Assembly (NCBI GenBank): GCA_019671005.1
Contig: CM033745.1
Location: 17,102,921-17,166,920 of the forward strand
Length of the DNA stretch: 64,000 nt
Direction: 5' to 3'
Origin: Hibiscus mutabilis
Lineage: Eukaryota > Streptophyta > Magnoliopsida > Malvales > Malvaceae
Shown here: in pieces, positions 35,954 to 46,991 of the stretch
How the letters are laid out: each line of letters begins with the position of its first letter
How positions within the stretch are numbered: position 1 is the stretch's first letter
The notes under the pieces: generated by a model
Database searches by the model: none
The model's input: only the letters and a program-made list of their open reading frames with translations
What the model was told of the DNA's origin: nothing
Made by a program: the position numbers and the translations under genes

Positions 35954-36728
35954 GGAATTGATTGCTCCTATGACCTTGAAGTGACTCTCATCGATCCTAT
36001 CAAAGACACATCTCTTCACAAGGTAAAGTTTACATTCTATAATGGAGAGTGAATTTGTAATACGGATCTACCTCGTGATGTTCAGCCTGAGAATGTTCCA
36101 GTTGAGCCAGTTGCACCGGTTGCTCCTTCACCGCCTTCCTTTTGGTGCTCTTATGGCTTATCTAGATAGGAAGTTTGCTACTTTGGATGCAAGGTTGGAT
36201 TCTATCTTTTCTCTCATCGATACTCGTTTCACCTCCTTGGAAGCTAGAGTTACATCTATGGAAACTCATCAAGCCTCGATGGTTATGACTCTCATCGCTT
36301 TTCATGGAGAATGACGTGGACATTCCCTTGGTCATGATGCCATGGAAGATGATGAAGAAGACTCTTAGGCATCTTGCATATCATATCATATTAGGTTTTT
36401 TAGTTTATGCACATGTGTTATTTTTTTTTTTGAATTCCTATGTCTTTGAATATTTGCTTTGGTTTATGCTTTATGTTTAAGTTAGATTTCTATGTTGCTT
36501 TGAACAATGCTTTAATTTTATAATATCTATGTTGTTTTCCTTATACTTGGAGTTATTCGTTATTTAAATTTTGCTTTATTTATCCTATTGATTTTGATCT
36601 AAGAAAAATGGGAGAAGTAAATGAGTTTAAATTTTTCAAAGATACATATTTTAGCCTTAAAGAAATGGGGAATGTTTTTTAAGTCTTCAAAATTTATTTG
36701 GGTTTTGTTATATCAAAAAGGAAGAGAT
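35954..36728 (+). pseudogene. post-pol (env-like?) region of the copia element
   Basis: Coding-like text lies between the gypsy array and the copia 3' LTR. One frame has a Pro/Val-rich stretch (PENVPVEPVAPVAPSPPSF). From about 36150, in another frame, runs a heptad-like segment containing LDRKFATLDARLDSIF and TRFTSLEARVTSMETHQA, ending at TGA 36312-36314. Sirevirus-like elements often carry an extra ORF here with coiled-coil potential. I cannot identify it more closely. The rest, to 36714, is T-rich and non-coding. Confidence 0.45.
36715..36727 (+). promoter_or_regulatory. polypurine tract of the copia element
   Basis: AAAAAGGAAGAGA lies just before the 3' LTR start TGTGAAACT. Confidence 0.65.
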
Positions 36729-37995
36729 TGTGAAACTAAATTTGATTTTGATATAATAATATTTTTCAAGAACTTATTTGTAAAATTGAATAAATTTTTA
36801 AGTACTCAAAAAGACTCACAAAACGATAAGGATTTGAACTTCAAATTATTTCTAAGTCAAAAACTAAAACACCAAATATTTTCTAAGTGTTTTGTACTCA
36901 AATAGTTGATTTTGGTACAGGCGTACCAATACACCCTTAGTCGTATCGATATGGATTTTAGCTACTAGAAAAATATTTTATACAAAATATCTATTGGGTA
37001 CCGATATGCGTATAGCTGTATCGGTACGCCATTCATACCTGGGAACCAAAATATGCTTTGAGTATCGGTACGGCTATACTCGTACCGATACAGGGTGTTT
37101 AGATTTGATAAATCTTTTGCATTTATTATTAAACTGTTACCCTTGTCAGTTTATAGGAACCATAATTTTTAAAAAGTTGTTAACCGTACCGGTACGCCCT
37201 TGGGCATACCGAAACCTTTTTTGGTTCACAACTTTTTCAGATTCTAGTGAGCAAAACTCATACCGATACAGGCTAAGCCATATCGATACGCCTTTGTAAA
37301 ACAAGCTTCTCGTACCAATACGCCCTTTCGTGTATCGATATGCCCCTCTGTACAACGACTCTTTCTTCTTATGGAAAGTACCGATATGAATGATCGCGTA
37401 CTGATATGCCTTGCTACCTAAAAGCATTTATTGCAGGAAGAAAGCAACTCAACGGCTATATTGATGATCTCAACTACCCAAACGGTTAGAAATCAATAAG
37501 AAGATATATAAACAAGTCTCCAAAGCTACAACAACAACTATTGAACAAATCTTAAAGCATTCAAGCACAAATCCAACCATCCTTGACCTATTAGAGTCAT
37601 ATCTTGTAACTCACATGAGTGATTTTCATTGTAATTATTTGTATTTAAGTTTTTGGGTTGAGAGTACTTGTATTAGGGCAAACACACATCTTTTGAGAGG
37701 ATTTTAGGTTTGTCAAACTTCTTCTTATAAAAGAGTGATCTTAATCAAAGCTTTGGGTAGAAAGCTTTGATTGTGTAACGGTTGCCTCCTTAGCCTAGAA
37801 AAGGGGAAAATTCTTAGTGAATTTGTTGGAAATCCATAGTGGGAAGCTAAGGTAGAGGATGTAGACCTTGTTAGAAGATTGAACCACTATAAATCCTTTT
37901 GTCGCAATTTTTTATTTTTCCATGTACTTCTCTTCATTTTTAAAATTGTCAATTCACCCCTCTTGGCCAAATCAAATTGATTGATCATCCTAGCA
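36729..37995 (+). repeat. 3' LTR of the copia element
   Basis: It starts TGTGAAACTAAATTTG and ends CATCCTAGCA. It contains the GTATCGATAC-like cluster (36.92-37.41 kb) and one TATATAAAC near 37506. It matches the 5' LTR except for the latter's duplication and scattered substitutions, so the insertion is not recent. Confidence 0.85.
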
Positions 37996-39640
37996 AACAT
38001 TATAAGAATAGAAGGATCATATTATGTCCAATTAAAACAAATGTATTAAATCCAATATTTAAACATAATATGAGGACTATAACTTGACTTATATTATACA
38101 TATCTTCAATGATGGACCAAAGGGGATTGGAGGGGCAGTCATTCTCTGGGAATTTGAAATTCGCATATGATTTGGAAATTTTTTATGTATTTTTTATTGA
38201 AAATCCACTTTCGCCCCTCCTAAAATTTTGTAAGTTCACCCCCTAACATAAATAAAATCTTGTGTCTCTCCCTGCATGTCTCTCCTCTTCCTAAGGTACT
38301 CTCTCCCTCTCTTTATAACGACAAAAAATTACATGTAAATCTGGTCCTGTTTGTTTCTAGAGAAAGTTGATATTTTTCCTTCCCTCAAATCTATCAAATA
38401 ACAATTGGTTAATGTTTTTGCTAATTATTGATTTGATTCGTGAAAGCTTAATTAAAGTGATATTAGATCTAAAGCTTGTGATTATAACAAAAGTTGTAAG
38501 TAATTTATTCCTAATTAATTTACTTTTTCCCCTTTTATTTCACATTAATTGTTGTGATATTGATATACAATCTGATGCTTGCTTGTAGTGGAAGTTGAAG
38601 GAGATTGCAATATGATTGAAAACTACTCATTTAATCCTATAATTTATTATGTACAACAATTTTTCAAACATCATTTATAGATTTGTTTAAGCCTCATAAG
38701 AATATATCTTACTTATAAATACTGGACTCTAAATATAAATTTGGATCTATTTTATTAAAATTTAATTATAAAAGATAAAAATATTTCGTTACTATTTTAG
38801 ACAGTAAAATGGATCATCAATGTACAGTAGGTTAAAAATTAAAAATAAATAAATACGACTATAAAACTGCACCAAAATATTAAAAAAATAATATTAAATA
38901 GTTAAAATATTTCTACAAAAATCATTTAACGAAAATTACAAAAAAAGTAACATTTAACATTTATTATTTTTGGATAAACTACATGGTTGATCCTTTTTGT
39001 TTTCAGATTGTCTTACTTTTGTCATCGATTTTATTATTTCCACATTCATAAACCCTAAATATTTCTAAATTCTACCCGCTTCACTAAAACCCTATTTTAC
39101 AGATTATCATTTTATTTGCTATTTCTCTGTAACTAATTTTTGTTAAAGACTACAATACGAACTATTTAAATTTATCATGAAATGTCAATGGGTGCGCCCG
39201 TTTTGTAAGAAAATCAAAGCATGAATGTCCATTTTGAAACATTTTAAAGTGTCTGGCCAAACTTAAAATATTTTTCCTATTTCTCTTAAAATTTTTAAAC
39301 TTCTAAACAGTTAAATTCTAATATGGGTGATTGATTTTGAGAAAGTGAGATTTAACCCACATAGAAAGCGCTTTCAGTTAAGTGTATGAGTAAAGCGTTT
39401 TCGATTTATATGATCAAAGTGTATGTATTTTCTTAAATAATCTTTTTGAGTGTTATATTTTTAAAAAATTGTCAAAAAATATATATTGGCGTAAATTATT
39501 CCATATTTAAGTAATTTTTTTTAAATAAAAATAATAATTTACATATTTATTTTTTAAAAGAATAGTTTAAATACTAAAAAAAAACACATGTAAAAGTGAT
39601 TTTTTTTATTGAAGCCAAATCTAGTATAGTAGGACTCAAT
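37996..39640. other. AT-rich intergenic sequence upstream of the QWRF gene
   Basis: No gene or clear repeat is seen. A TC-rich stretch lies near 38264-38320 and long A/T runs follow to 39.6 kb. Confidence 0.5.
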
Positions 39641-39650
39641 TTACTCTTGG

Positions 39651-39658
39651 TTATAAAA
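39651..39658 (+). promoter_or_regulatory. candidate TATA box of the QWRF gene
   Basis: TTATAAAAGA lies about 360 nt before the start codon. It precedes a CT-rich leader (CTCTCTCCGTCTCTC near 39749) of the kind common at plant transcription starts. Confidence 0.35.
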
Positions 39659-39850
39659 GATTCAAGTTTTTAGAAAATGGATTTACCAAAAAAAATTGTC
39701 TAACGTCCTAAAAAGATTCATAAAAACCTAAAGCAAAAATCCCAGCTGACTCTCTCCGTCTCTCTGTTCCCAAATCTCGCCTTACCTACTCTTCTCTCAA
39801 TCTCTGAAAACCCAGAAAAAGTGTGTGGATTTCATTGTTGTTGAAGTAAA

Positions 39851-39901
39851 ATGGAGGATCCCTCAAAAACCCTTAATGGATTCCCCTCCATACTCCTCTG
39901 A
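39851..39901 (+). CDS. uORF 1 in the QWRF leader
   Basis: ATG 39851 to TGA 39899-39901 encodes 16 aa, starting in an AAAATGGAGG context that is good for plant initiation. It lies wholly in the presumed 5' leader. It may reduce initiation at the main ORF; no peptide function is claimed. Confidence 0.45.
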   Translation: MEDPSKTLNGFPSILL

Positions 39902-39928
39902 ATCAGCTAAAATTCCTTTTTTTCCACC

Positions 39929-39958
39929 ATGAAAATGGAGACACTCATCAGAAATTAG
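39929..39958 (+). CDS. uORF 2 in the QWRF leader
   Basis: ATG 39929 to TAG 39956-39958 encodes 9 aa in the presumed leader, with an ACCATGA context. Confidence 0.4.
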   Translation: MKMETLIRN

Positions 39959-39959
39959 T

Positions 39960-40070
39960 ATGCAAAATTTCTTTCAAAGCAATGTGGAAAAGAAGGTAAA
40001 TTCCTTTCCAGTCTGTGATGATGGTGGCCGCATTGTCTCGTCCACCAACTCCTTCACAGTCCCCCGTTGA
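39960..40070 (+). CDS. uORF 3, overlapping the QWRF start
   Basis: ATG 39960 to TGA 40068-40070 encodes 36 aa in a different frame and runs past the main ATG at 40018. Ribosomes that translate it could not reinitiate at the main start without moving back. Confidence 0.45.
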   Translation: MQNFFQSNVEKKVNSFPVCDDGGRIVSSTNSFTVPR

Positions 40071-43000
40071 AGAAGAAACAAATACCCATCAAACAGAAAA
40101 CCCAAGAGCTAAAAGGCCTCCTCACAAAGTTAATGGCTCAACTGTTACGAGAAATCCCAAAGGTAGACAAGTTTCTTCCAGGTATTTGTCTCCATCTCCT
40201 TCTCCTTCCACTTCTTCTTCTTCTTCGGCAGCCAAAACGCCGGCTAGATTTCCTTCGCCGCTTATCTCTCGTTCCACTAATACGATGTCGGCGGGTAACA
40301 AAACGGCTACGAGATTTCATTCTCCGCTTGTTTCTCGTCCGACAAACGCTAGTTCTACTTCTACGACGTCGTCTTCGCTTCCGAAACGGTCTCAATCTGT
40401 CGACCGGAGGCGACCAGGGAGTCAATTTTCGCAAGGAAATAATGTCAATGGGACCACGGAAATGTCGGCTGCTACCAAGATGTTGATTACTTCAGCGAGA
40501 AGTTTGTCGGTTTCTTTTCAAGGTGAGGCCTATTCCCTTCCGATCAGTAAGACAAAGGCGCAAGTGGGTTCTACTTTGATGAGGAAAGCAATTCCCGATA
40601 GGCGCCGAGCTACTCCAGTGAGAGATCACATGGAGAACTCGAAGCCGGCGGATCAGCAACTTTGGCCGGGGAGAACACGGCCTGGGACTCCGGGTTCGGG
40701 TTCGAATCCGTTGTATAGGAGCTTGGATTGTAGTGGTGAAAGGAAGGTTTTCGGATCTGAGGCAGTGTTGGCTAAGCCATTGCAACAATCAATGATTCTT
40801 GACAAGAGTAGCAGGAGGGTTTCCTTTGATGGTGGTAGTAGATTGAGTTTGGATTTGGGAAGTTCTGAATTATTAAAAGAAGCTAATAAGCAAAATTCAG
40901 GTTCCAATTCATTAAATGAAGCTCATTGTGAACTCACTGCATCTGATACAGATAGTATATCTTCTGGGAGCTCCAATTCTGGAACTGGAAGAAATGGTAA
41001 TTTGAAAGGAAAGAATGGACCCCGTAATATTGTTGTGTCTGCAAGGTTTTGGCAGGAAACTAATAGCCGGTTAAGGCGGTTGCAGGACCCAGGTTCGACT
41101 TTGTTGTCAAGCCCAGGGTCTAGAATTGGTTCTCCAGCTAGGTTTAGTCAATCAAAAAGGGTTTCTTGTGATGGTGCAGTGCCTTCTCCTATGAGGGGTA
41201 GTATAAGACCTGCTTCTCCTAGTAAGCTTTGGACATCTTTGACTTCGACTCCATCAAGGGGGCTAAGTCCTGGTCGCCTTAGAAATGCAGCCGGTGGTAA
41301 AGAGGCGATTGGTAATGCTGTTAATACCCCTTCAATTCTTAGCTTTTCTGTTGATATACGGAGAGGAAAGAAGGGAGAGGATGGAATTGTTGATGCTCAC
41401 GTGTTGAGGCTTTTTTATAATGGTTATTTGCAATGGAGATTTGCAAATGCAAGGGCAGATGCTGCTTTCATCATGCAGAAACTGGGTGCTGAGGTATGGT
41501 TGCCCTCTCTGTCCATCTTATAATCCCCAATATGTTCAATGTTCATGCCTAGTTGATTTTTGTCTGTCTATTTGATGAATGCTTCAATTTATTTCACCAA
41601 TATTAGTTTGGCAAATAAAGATTGCCTATGATGCAAGTGGCACCTTAGTTCTTGCATTATGATATCCCTTGGAGAGTGTCATGTACTCTTGTCCAATGTG
41701 TAAATGTTATTACAATTCATGCACAATTCCTAAGAAAGTGTTTCCATGTCCAGTTGTCCTTTTTATATTTGCTAAGAGACTAGATTTAGTGACAGAAGGA
41801 TCTTAAGGCAATATATTGTCATGCTTTTGAATAGTAAAAATCTTTGATGTGACCAATGATCTGTGAGTTGGCTCCGTGCTGAAGATAAGATTCTAGAACT
41901 CTAGGCAGCTTCGGCATGGTACTTATCCACTCAAGATGATGTAAAATCATTGAGAAATACATACTTATGAATGTTATTTAGCAGCCTGTTTTTCTTTCAT
42001 TCTCTCACCGTTACAGAGAGGCTGAACATGTAGAAATTTTATCACATTGGGAAGATAAGCTTACTCTTTGGAAAGCCTCTGTTATTCAATAATGGACATT
42101 GTACATTTATAGTCATTGAATCAGATTCTGATAAATGTTTTACTCCGGCCTTATTGTCATTGTGTCACTTCCTCTGTAGTCCTTTTTTCCTTTCTAAGTT
42201 TGAGGCAAAGCCTATTCTGATGATTTGAGTTATATGGGGTCAATATGGAGTGAGTGTTTGTTGTAAAACTGTATGAATTTGATATGTGAGATCAAAGTAG
42301 ATAAATTGTGGCTAATCTTGTGTGTCATTCTAGTCGTAATTCTGAACTTATGAAGAGATTTTCAAGTTGTTTCTGTCTCTCTCTCTCTCTCTATTTACTG
42401 TTGTAGATTTGCTTAATGGAATGTCCAATGGACATACATTCTGGAAAAAAAGGCAGAAATTAAAGATTCCCCTGGCGATGAATTATTTGAAATGATAGAT
42501 TGGATTTCATCTGTGTCTGTTGTCAATTGGCCATGATGCCTCTTATTCTGTTATTTTCAAGAGATAAGTGAATGATGCTGACTGTACAGTTAAAAGGGCA
42601 TATTCAAAGATTTGTATTAACTGGTTGAATTAGAAATAATATTCTTTAGGATGTCAGCAGTGCACTTCTTTGGTAACTACAATCAGTGTTGGGTCAAAAT
42701 TGGTCTGCAGGGTTTTGCTATATAATAAACAGGAATGATTAATTTTTTTATCATCCATTTGGTGTAATTATCAGTTTGGTATAATAATAATAACAACAAT
42801 AATAATAATCATGAATTGAGGTTTAACATGATCTCTACTAAGTCTGGTATGTCCATCTCCAATGTTTTCTTATTTTGTATCAGAAAAATCTGTGGAATGC
42901 ATGGGTAACAACATCAGAACTGCGGCATTCTGTCACCCTCAAGAGAATAAAGTTGCTATTGCTGAGGCAAAAGTTGAAATTGACTTCCATCCTGAAAAGA

Positions 43001-46000
43001 CAAGTACGTTGCAAAACTTCAAGTTTCTCAAAGTATTGAACCGAATACTTGTAGACTTTTTAGTAGACAACCATTTCAACTATCTGATTATGGATTTACC
43101 TTCATATTTATCATATCATATATGATGTAATACATGTCTGTATCCATGCTTTCATTAAAAAAAAGAACAACATTATAGATACTATGATGAGAATTAAATT
43201 TATCAACTTAGGACTTGATCTAATAATGAGGATTTTTTTTGTTTCCTGCAATGGTCAAAGGGCCTGCCCTTTAATATTTAATAATCTGCTTAGATACCTA
43301 CTTAGAAGATGTCATAATTCACTTTCATCATAAAATGAGTAAGTACTCAATATGGGACACATAATATGGCAAAAAATGGAAATTAGTTTTTATTCTTGTA
43401 TGCAGTAGAGAACGGGTCAGCGTTTGATTTATATGAGTATCGTGCACCTTCTGGAGGTAGAGGACGCCAAAAAGAAAATAAGAAGGAAAGTCGAGAAGAA
43501 TAAAATTTGTACTGTTATATTTCTTTCCCAAAAGGAAAAAGGCTGTTGATGATTTGATAATTTGACTCTTCCTTAGATCCTCCGTTGCCCCCCTCATTTC
43601 TTACTGCATGCTAGTTAGAATAGGCTTAATCCTTTCCACTCTCTGATACGAGATGCTGGCTTTTATAGCATGAATCCTCTTCATGACTAAAACTTTTTAT
43701 CATTGGCGAATGTAGATGGCTCATTTAGAAGCATGGGCCCTCCTCGAAAGAGACCACTCTGGCTCTTTACTAGGAGCAACTGAAGCTTTAAAGGCTAGTA
43801 CTCTTCGACTTCCAATTGTTGGAAAAGCCACAGTAAGTTTCTTCCCTTTTTCCTTCTACTTTTCAATTTGCAATGTATTAATGGTTCAGTTCATGACTAT
43901 CGGTGTGGTATAAAATGTTGCTCTTGTTCCTCTTTGTCGTCTCCATTTTCTCTTATAATAGGTCAATATCCAAAATCTGAAGGATGCTGTCGGTTCAGCA
44001 GTTGAGATGATGCAGGCAATGGCAACTTCGATATACTCACTATCATCAAAGGTAAATTCATTAATTCAATTTTCTGGAACATTAGTCTTCCAAAATAAAA
44101 ATCATTGTTATTTTATGTGGTAATTGTTTGTAATCATTGAGTTCTTTACAAGCCAATTGTAATGTTATGGTATCGGGATACGGCTGGAGCCATTGAGCGA
44201 TTAACGAGAACATCGGAAGTGATTTCCTTAATTTTATTCTTAGAACGACCTATGATGTTGGATAGATCAGCTCATTGAAGGGAGACCGAAACCTTTCAGC
44301 TCATCAGTTGAAAGACTTACTAACCAAGTAATCCTACTAAGGAAATACTTCTAAGAAAGCAAGAATACAGTTGATTAAAATTTCAATATTTTCCTAATAA
44401 TGATAAATCTGATATCTCCTAAAATAATATTATTCTCTTTCTTAAAAAGAAAATATTCTTTCTCTAATAATTAAACCTAATAACATTACTCACCTCCCGT
44501 GAAAAGAGCTTGTCTGCAAGCTCGAGATTGCATAGTTTGCATTTTGTCCCTCTCCGGATCCAGCTCAGGGTCATCTTCATCTGTTACCGCTAACTAGGGT
44601 AGTCTTTTGCAGTGATGTCCTTTTAAGTAGGGTTCATCACAGTTACAGCAAAAAGACCCTTAGTCCTCCGTCTACTATCTTTGAATGATCCAATCTTTTG
44701 AGAGCATGCAGATTGCTCCACTGCCATTGGGGCCCTTCATAGCAGCTAAGGTGGTTGTGTTTGACTTTATTTCCAGGTTAGATCCCAAATTCTTCCAAGT
44801 AGTGTTTTGCAGGCCTGTATCTCGGGTTAGCTGATATTTAATCTCAAAGATTCACACAAGATCCGTAGCCTGAACCAAGTCCTCAGGTTGTTGCATCTCC
44901 ACATCAATTCGGATTGAATTTGACAATCCAACAGTGAACAATTTAATTTGTTGACACGTCCTCATCGAGTCTAGATGGTCCAACAATTCTTGAAATTGGC
45001 AAAATTAGTCTTCCACTGATCCCGTTTGATTCAATTTAACTAATCAAACAGTCGATGCCAACAATTTTTTGTTGAATCTTGACTCCATGTTTGATTTGAA
45101 CTTGTTGAACTTCTTTCGGTTGATCGAATCGCCCATTGTTCCTAGCTCTGAGGCCAAGTTGTTACAGTCCCGGGATACAGCTTGAGTCATTGGGTGACTG
45201 AGAAGTGATTGCCTTAATTTTATTCTTAGAACGACCAATGGTGTTGGATAGAGCAACTCATTGAAGGGCTCATTAAAGGAGACTGGAACCTCAAGACTTG
45301 TTAAAAAGAGACCAAGATCTTTTAGATTTTTGTTTTAAAATTGACTTGTTTTATTCAATTTATAAGTTCATCTCTTATATAGAGGTTATACAGTTCAATT
45401 GAAAGACTTACTAACCAAGTACTCATAATTGAAATCTCAATATTTTTTGAGATTTACTAATTGGCCTAGCGGTTAAGGATGCTCATCTTGTTTGAGTTTA
45501 AATCTCAGCATGGGAATGTAAAGTGCTGTGAAATGAGAGATTAAAGCACTCAACCATAAATAATTGTCGTGAAAGTAGATAGATGGTGTAAGTATATATG
45601 TTAGCACATCTGTAATGGGCCTTGAAAGCAGTGATTCGATATTCCAATTCAGTTGCTTACTGGAAAGGTAATGCTGAAAAGAACGGAAAGTTGATAGAAA
45701 AATCCTTTGCAGATTCCAGCTGATTGGATTCTTTGCCTTGCTTTTACTATCAAAAAATAGGGTCAGCCATTTTTGTCAATAGGAACTACTATTGTTCCTT
45801 ATCAAGAGATGCTTAGTAATTTCCATTTAGAAACAGATTATTTGTGTTTGGCCCTGACCTTGCACTCTGAAAAGGGCAAATCTACCTCATTATCTAAATA
45901 TCATTTGTCCCTTGCAGGCGGAGGAAATGAATTCTTTGGTGGCCGAGTTTGTGAGCTTGTCTGCAAAGGAAAAGATTTTGCTTGAACGATGTAAAGACTT

Positions 46001-46163
46001 TTTGTCGGCATTAGCAGCCATTCAGGTAAATACGGTGTTTTGTTTAATGTTCCAAGCATTTTTCTGCTCATATCATTATGACTGTTTTCAACAGGTTAAG
46101 GACTGTAGCTTGAGGTCACATACAATACAACTAAATCGTGTACCCAAACGACCAGCAACCTGA
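40018..46163 (+). CDS. QWRF2: QWRF motif protein (DUF566), QWRF2-like
   Basis: Six coding exons with GT-AG introns, all phase 0: 40018-41493, 42884-43003, 43716-43832, 43962-44051, 45918-46025 and 46095-46163, predicting 659 aa. The start is the first of two adjacent ATGs at 40018; the codon before it is GTG. The first 450 residues are Ser/Arg/Pro-rich and basic, as expected for a microtubule-binding region, with repeated SPSR-like patches (SPGSRIGSPARFSQSKRVSC). The namesake QWRF is at residues 472-475 (NGYLQWRFANARADAAF). The conserved helical C-terminal part follows in exons 2-6 (NLWNAWVTTSELRHSVTLKR; LKDAVGSAVEMMQAM; FVSLSAKEKILLE). Family members include augmin subunit 8 and QWRF1/QWRF2, which act on cortical and spindle microtubules in growth and fertility. 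Length and organisation are those of an intact gene. Intron 4 (1,866 nt) holds old retroelement DNA but its splice sites are normal. The symbol is by resemblance; a close paralogue cannot be excluded. Confidence 0.9.
42379..42399 (+). repeat. (CT)n microsatellite in QWRF intron 1
   Basis: A pure CT run of about ten units in intron 1. A second simple repeat of TAA/CAA units lies at about 42780-42812 in the same intron. Confidence 0.8.
44163..45445 (-). mobile_element. antisense Ty3-gypsy remnant in QWRF intron 4
   Basis: LTR-like sequences flank a short internal region. The left one (44163-44492) begins TGTTATGGTATCGGG; the right one (about 45161-45445, distal end lost) begins TGTTACAGTCCCGGG. 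They share CTTAATTTTATTCTTAGAACG and AAAGACTTACTAACCAAGT blocks. Read on the minus strand, the right LTR is followed by a degenerate tRNA-Met primer site (TTGGCCTCAGAGC) and a gag start (ELGTMGDSINRK). Further on come LFTVGLSNSIRIDVEMQQPE and a zinc-knuckle-like region near 44620-44670, and a purine tract (CACGGGAGG) precedes the other LTR. Pol is absent. It is oriented against the host gene. Confidence 0.65.
45455..45640 (+). repeat. tRNA-derived SINE-like sequence
   Basis: TTGGCCTAGCGGTTAAGGAT (45461-45480) fits a pol III A box. TTTGAGTTTAAATCTC, about 30 nt later, fits a decayed B box. The body continues to about 45640; no clear tail was found. It abuts the gypsy remnant in the same intron. 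Confidence 0.5.
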
Positions 46164-46991
46164 AGACACGTGTGTAGAACTGATCTTATTTGACAACTCA
46201 TCCTAAACGCTAACGTTACACCCGAGCTCATTTTTCTTGCAATAGATGGAGGCAGCACTGGGCAAAACCACAGCGGACTGGTTTGTCTTCTCATTTTAGC
46301 AGTTTTAGAACCAGTTGTCTTGTTTCCTCATCAAGTGGCTTATTTATGTATGCAATTTTCCCTCTTTTTAGGCCAAAGAAAACTTTGTATATATAAATAC
46401 GCAAGTTCATCTGATAACCGATTATCATGTATTTCTCGGCCTAAATAGATTAATCATCTTAGCATGATCTTGTCTATGCTTGTCAAATCACATACCATCT
46501 TCTTTTTCTCTCTGAATGCATGATCTGAGCATGATAAAAAACCAAGTGCACAAAAATGAATTGTGTGACCTCTCCGGATCGAATAAGCCATTAACTGTTA
46601 TTGGAGTTGGTAATAGATGAATTTTGTTTTCCACTTATCTTTTGTTCTTAGAAACACCCTTCCATCTTAATTTGGCATGAGAGGGTTGTCCAACGGGTGC
46701 CAAGCCTTTGATTATCAACATTATTACGTATGTAGGCTGTACTTTCCCAGATACACTTTCATTGAAGAAAGAAATGAATACATAGAAGCACCCCCAATCA
46801 AGTTCATTATACAGTAACCACTTCTTTTTTTCTTGCATCATTATGAAGTTTCAGCTTTTGATTCATGACTATATATGCTTTCATTTTGCTAAATTAACAT
46901 TAAACTAGTTATTGATTTTAGTAAAAGCTCCAAAACACCCCCCAAAAAAAAAAAAAAGCCAGCTACTACGTTTTCTTCTTGCATTTCTACT
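46164..46991. other. convergent intergenic interval (3' UTRs)
   Basis: 828 bp separate the two stop codons of the converging genes. The interval should hold both 3' UTRs and poly(A) signals. A C6A14 homopolymer junction lies near 46940-46959. No gene is seen. Confidence 0.6.

Larger units (their letters stand above)
17433..37995 (+). mobile_element. Ty1-copia LTR retrotransposon, Sirevirus-like, with nested insertions
   Basis: Two related LTRs (17433-19041 and 36729-37995) in direct orientation bound this interval. The left LTR is followed by a tRNA-iMet primer-binding site and a copia-type gag; the right one is preceded by a purine tract. Only the gag end (19.1-20.7 kb) and a post-pol region (35.95-36.7 kb) of this element remain. 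The protease, integrase and reverse transcriptase interval is missing, and the gap is filled by other retroelements. Long LTRs, gag type, palindromic motifs in the LTR and a post-pol coding-like stretch fit the Sirevirus lineage, but without its reverse transcriptase that is inference. No exact 5-bp target duplication was found. Confidence 0.8.

Noticed and set aside
40138..40907. Long antisense and alternate-frame ORFs inside QWRF exon 1
   Set aside because: They arise from Ser/Arg-rich codon bias of the real gene in another frame and have no domain or splice support.
45461..45520. Possible functional tRNA gene
   Set aside because: A- and B-box-like words are present, but no cloverleaf with acceptor stem can be drawn; a SINE head fits better.
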